The position numbers and the translations under genes were made by a program. DNA of 64,000 nt from an uncultured Pseudoxanthomonas sp. (GTDB taxonomy: Bacteria; Pseudomonadota; Gammaproteobacteria; Xanthomonadales; Xanthomonadaceae). Each line of letters begins with the position of its first letter. Position 1 is the stretch's first letter. This document shows, piece by piece, positions 62,033-64,000 of the stretch. The notes below the pieces were generated by a model that saw nothing but the letters and a program-made list of their open reading frames with translations, was not told the DNA's origin and searched no databases. The stretch lies in contig NZ_CAMPJD010000009.1 in assembly GCF_946886695.1 (NCBI RefSeq), positions 1 to 64,000 of the forward strand, written 5' to 3'.

Positions 62033-62699
62033 CGCGCTTGCCCTTGGCCGGCACACCGGCAAGTGCGCGCTGGTAGGCAGGCTGGAGCTCATCCTGCGCG
62101 GCCACGTCCATGCCGAGTTCGCGCACGCGGCCGTCGAACAGGCTGTAGACCCAGCCGTGGATCGCGAGCGGCTGGCCGCGAGCCCATGCGTCCTGCACCA
62201 CGGTGGTCTGGCACACGTTGAACACCTGTTCGATCACGTTGAGTTCGCACAGGCGGGCATGGCGGAGCGATTCGGTATCCACCTGTTCCAGCAGATCGTT
62301 GTGCTTGAGCGCGACATCGGCGACATGGCGCAGCCAATTGTCGGCCAGGCCCACGCGCAGGCCGGTCATGGCGGCATGCACGCCGCCGCAGCCATAGTGA
62401 CCGACTAGCAGGATGTGCTCGACCTTCAGGATGTCGACGGCGAACTGGACGACCGACAGCGCATTGAGGTCACCGTGCGACATCACGTTGGCGATGTTGC
62501 GGTGGACGAAGACCTCACCCGGGTCGAGGCCCAGGATCTGGTTTGCCGGCACGCGCGAATCGGAGCAGCCGATCCACAGGTAGCGCGGTGATTGCTGCTG
62601 CGACAAGCGCTTGAAGAAGCCGGGATCCTCCTGCTTGATGCGGGCGGCCCAGTCGCGGTTGTTCTGCAGCAGCTTTTCGAGTTCGGAAAGGTCAGACAT
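62025..62699 (-). CDS. can: beta-class carbonic anhydrase
   Basis: This zinc enzyme interconverts CO2 and bicarbonate in the cytoplasm. The 224-residue protein has the beta-class ligands in LWIGCSDSRVPANQI (Cys44, Asp46, Arg48) and LLVGHYGCGGVHAAM (His98, Cys101), in the layout of E. coli Can. It lies 15 bp after the aldehyde dehydrogenase and overlaps the deaminase gene by 8 nt, so it is part of the kynurenine transcript. The decarboxylase in this pathway releases CO2, which offers a rationale for the linkage. Confidence 0.94.
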   Translation of the reverse strand: MSDLSELEKLLQNNRDWAARIKQEDPGFFKRLSQQQSPRYLWIGCSDSRVPANQILGLDPGEVFVHRNIANVMSHGDLNALSVVQFAVDILKVEHILLVGHYGCGGVHAAMTGLRVGLADNWLRHVADVALKHNDLLEQVDTESLRHARLCELNVIEQVFNVCQTTVVQDAWARGQPLAIHGWVYSLFDGRVRELGMDVAAQDELQPAYQRALAGVPAKGKRDE

Positions 62700-62714
62700 T
62701 CGGTTCGATCATCC

Positions 62715-64000
62715 TCAGCGCAACGCCACGCAGACGTTCTTGGGTTCTGTGAAGAAACGCATGGCCTCGTGGCCGCCTTCGCGGCCGAGACCGGATGCGC
62801 CTGTGCCGCCGAACGGCGTGCGCAGGTCGCGGGTCATCCAGGTATTGATCCAGACGATGCCGGCACGCAGGTGCGACGCCAGCCGATGGGCCCGGTCCAG
62901 GTCGCGCGTCCACAGCGTGGCCGCCAGGCCGTAGTCGCCGGCATTGGCCAGCGCGAGCGCATGGGCCTCGTCCTCGAATGGCTGCAGGGTCACGACCGGG
63001 CCAAAGATCTCCTCGCGGTTGGTGGCTGCCTGGGGCCCCAGACCTTCGATGACCGTGGGCGCGATGAACCAGCCGGGCCGCTCCAGCGCGTGCCCGCCGA
63101 GCAGCACACGGCCGCCCTCGGTTCGCGCCCGCGCGATGCAGGCCAGTACTTTGTCGAAGTGCGCCTGCGACACCATCGCGCCTAGGCGCGTGGTGGGGTC
63201 GTCCAGCGGCCCAGCCTTCAGTCCCTGCGCGCGTTCGATCAAGGCAGCGCGGAACTCGTCATATACGGCCTGCTGCACCAGCAACCGCGACCCACACAGG
63301 CAGATCTGCCCGGCGTTCTGGAAAGCGGAGCGGAGCAGGGTGTCGAGGTGCGCGCGCCAGTCGCTGTTGGCGAACACCAGCGTGGGGTTCTTGCCGCCCA
63401 GTTCCAGCGAGACCTTTTTCAGCAGCGGTCCGGCCAGGCCGGCAATGCGGCGGCCCACCACCGTGCTGCCAGTGAAAGACACCGCCCTGATAACAGGATG
63501 CAGCACCAACGGCTCGCCCACCGCCGGGCCCGTCCCATGCACGATGTTCAGCACGCCGGGCGGAAGGCCGATCTCTGCGGCCAATGCGCCAAGCATGGAG
63601 GCCGTGGCCGGGGTGATCTCGGAAGGCTTGGCCACCACCGTGTTGCCGGCGGCCAATGCCGGGGCGATCTTCCAGGTGAAGAGATACAGCGGCAGGTTCC
63701 ACGGGGAGATGGTGGCCACCACGCCCAAGGGTTGGCGCAGCGTGTAGTTCAGGCCGGCTTCGCCATGGTGCGATTCGCTCGCGAACTGGGTTGCCGCATG
63801 GGCGAAGAAGCGCAAGTTGGCAATAGCGCGAGGAATCTCGATGTCGCGCGCCAGCGCAAGTGGCTTGCCGGTGTCGCGCGATTCTGCGACAGCGAATTCC
63901 TCAAGGCGGCCCTCGAGCGCGTCGGCGAGCTTTTCCAGCCAGCGCGCACGCCCTGTCGTGGTCAGCGCCGCCCAGCCGGGAAATGCCGATTCCGCCGCAT
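62715..64000 (-). CDS. nbaE: 2-aminomuconate semialdehyde dehydrogenase (5' end beyond window)
   Basis: This NAD-dependent aldehyde dehydrogenase would oxidise 2-aminomuconate 6-semialdehyde. The reading frame stays open to the window edge (first residues AAESAFPGWAALTTTGRARW), so about the first 50-60 residues are missing. Seen here are GVVATISPWNLPLYLFTWKI (NAD site), the catalytic glutamate in SLELGGKNP, the catalytic cysteine region NAGQICLCGSRLL, and EEIFGPVVTLQPF. The cluster fixes the substrate more than the sequence does. It is the most upstream gene of the cluster in view, so the promoter lies outside the window. Confidence 0.9.
   Translation of the reverse strand, partial: AAESAFPGWAALTTTGRARWLEKLADALEGRLEEFAVAESRDTGKPLALARDIEIPRAIANLRFFAHAATQFASESHHGEAGLNYTLRQPLGVVATISPWNLPLYLFTWKIAPALAAGNTVVAKPSEITPATASMLGALAAEIGLPPGVLNIVHGTGPAVGEPLVLHPVIRAVSFTGSTVVGRRIAGLAGPLLKKVSLELGGKNPTLVFANSDWRAHLDTLLRSAFQNAGQICLCGSRLLVQQAVYDEFRAALIERAQGLKAGPLDDPTTRLGAMVSQAHFDKVLACIARARTEGGRVLLGGHALERPGWFIAPTVIEGLGPQAATNREEIFGPVVTLQPFEDEAHALALANAGDYGLAATLWTRDLDRAHRLASHLRAGIVWINTWMTRDLRTPFGGTGASGLGREGGHEAMRFFTEPKNVCVALR

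Overview
This is a GC-rich chromosomal segment from a gammaproteobacterium of the Lysobacterales (Xanthomonadaceae). The gene content fits Pseudoxanthomonas, Stenotrophomonas or Lysobacter; I cannot fix the genus. Supporting signs are the methionine synthase split into two genes, the large NAD-type glutamate dehydrogenase, the bacterial kynurenine-to-2-aminomuconate cluster, a YtrA-type operon with a GGTG-N16-CACC operator, and REP-like hairpins. There is no phage, insertion sequence, plasmid, CRISPR, tRNA or rRNA. Coding density is high and many neighbours overlap by 1 to 13 nt.

Layout. 1-188: REP-like hairpins. 189-7030: LOG-type phosphoribohydrolase, a small secreted protein, then the 2-oxoglutarate dehydrogenase operon (transcribed sucA-sucB-lpdA) with a clear -10 box. 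7123-13636: ribosomal oxygenase RoxA overlapping a GNAT protein, a subclass B3 metallo-beta-lactamase overlapping a VOC protein, purB, and divergent fumC. 13652-19800: a nine-gene operon read right to left: small membrane protein, YtrA regulator, ABC ATPase, ABC permease, three DUF2884-like envelope proteins, a GIN-type repeat protein and a small secreted protein. 19869-25680: exported glutathione peroxidase, FKBP isomerase, ugd, slyX, a DUF2058 protein, an alpha/beta hydrolase and an MFS transporter. 25851-30577: an ArsR/SAM-methyltransferase regulator overlapping the two halves of metH, with a palindromic operator at its start. 30675-35347: acyl-CoA dehydrogenase, DUF885 lipoprotein, and a divergent quinone reductase/HxlR pair. 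35474-45207: two RND efflux clusters in the same direction, the second led by its own TetR regulator. 45510-54340: NAD-glutamate dehydrogenase, NAD kinase, a 5'-nucleotidase and conserved unknowns. 54397-64000: exonuclease I and the kynurenine degradation cluster.

How the genes work together. The right end encodes the route from kynurenine through 3-hydroxykynurenine, 3-hydroxyanthranilate and aminocarboxymuconate semialdehyde to 2-aminomuconate and 4-oxalocrotonate: kmo, kynU, 3-hydroxyanthranilate dioxygenase, ACMS decarboxylase, a semialdehyde dehydrogenase that runs off the window, and a RidA-type deaminase. A beta-carbonic anhydrase gene sits inside this cluster, overlapping the deaminase gene. 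A ParE-type toxin-antitoxin pair and a winged-helix/nucleotidyltransferase regulator interrupt it. The least understood unit is the YtrA-controlled ABC transporter with its envelope proteins at 13652-19733. No wholly new system can be claimed from sequence alone; that operon and the interrupted kynurenine cluster are the best places to look.
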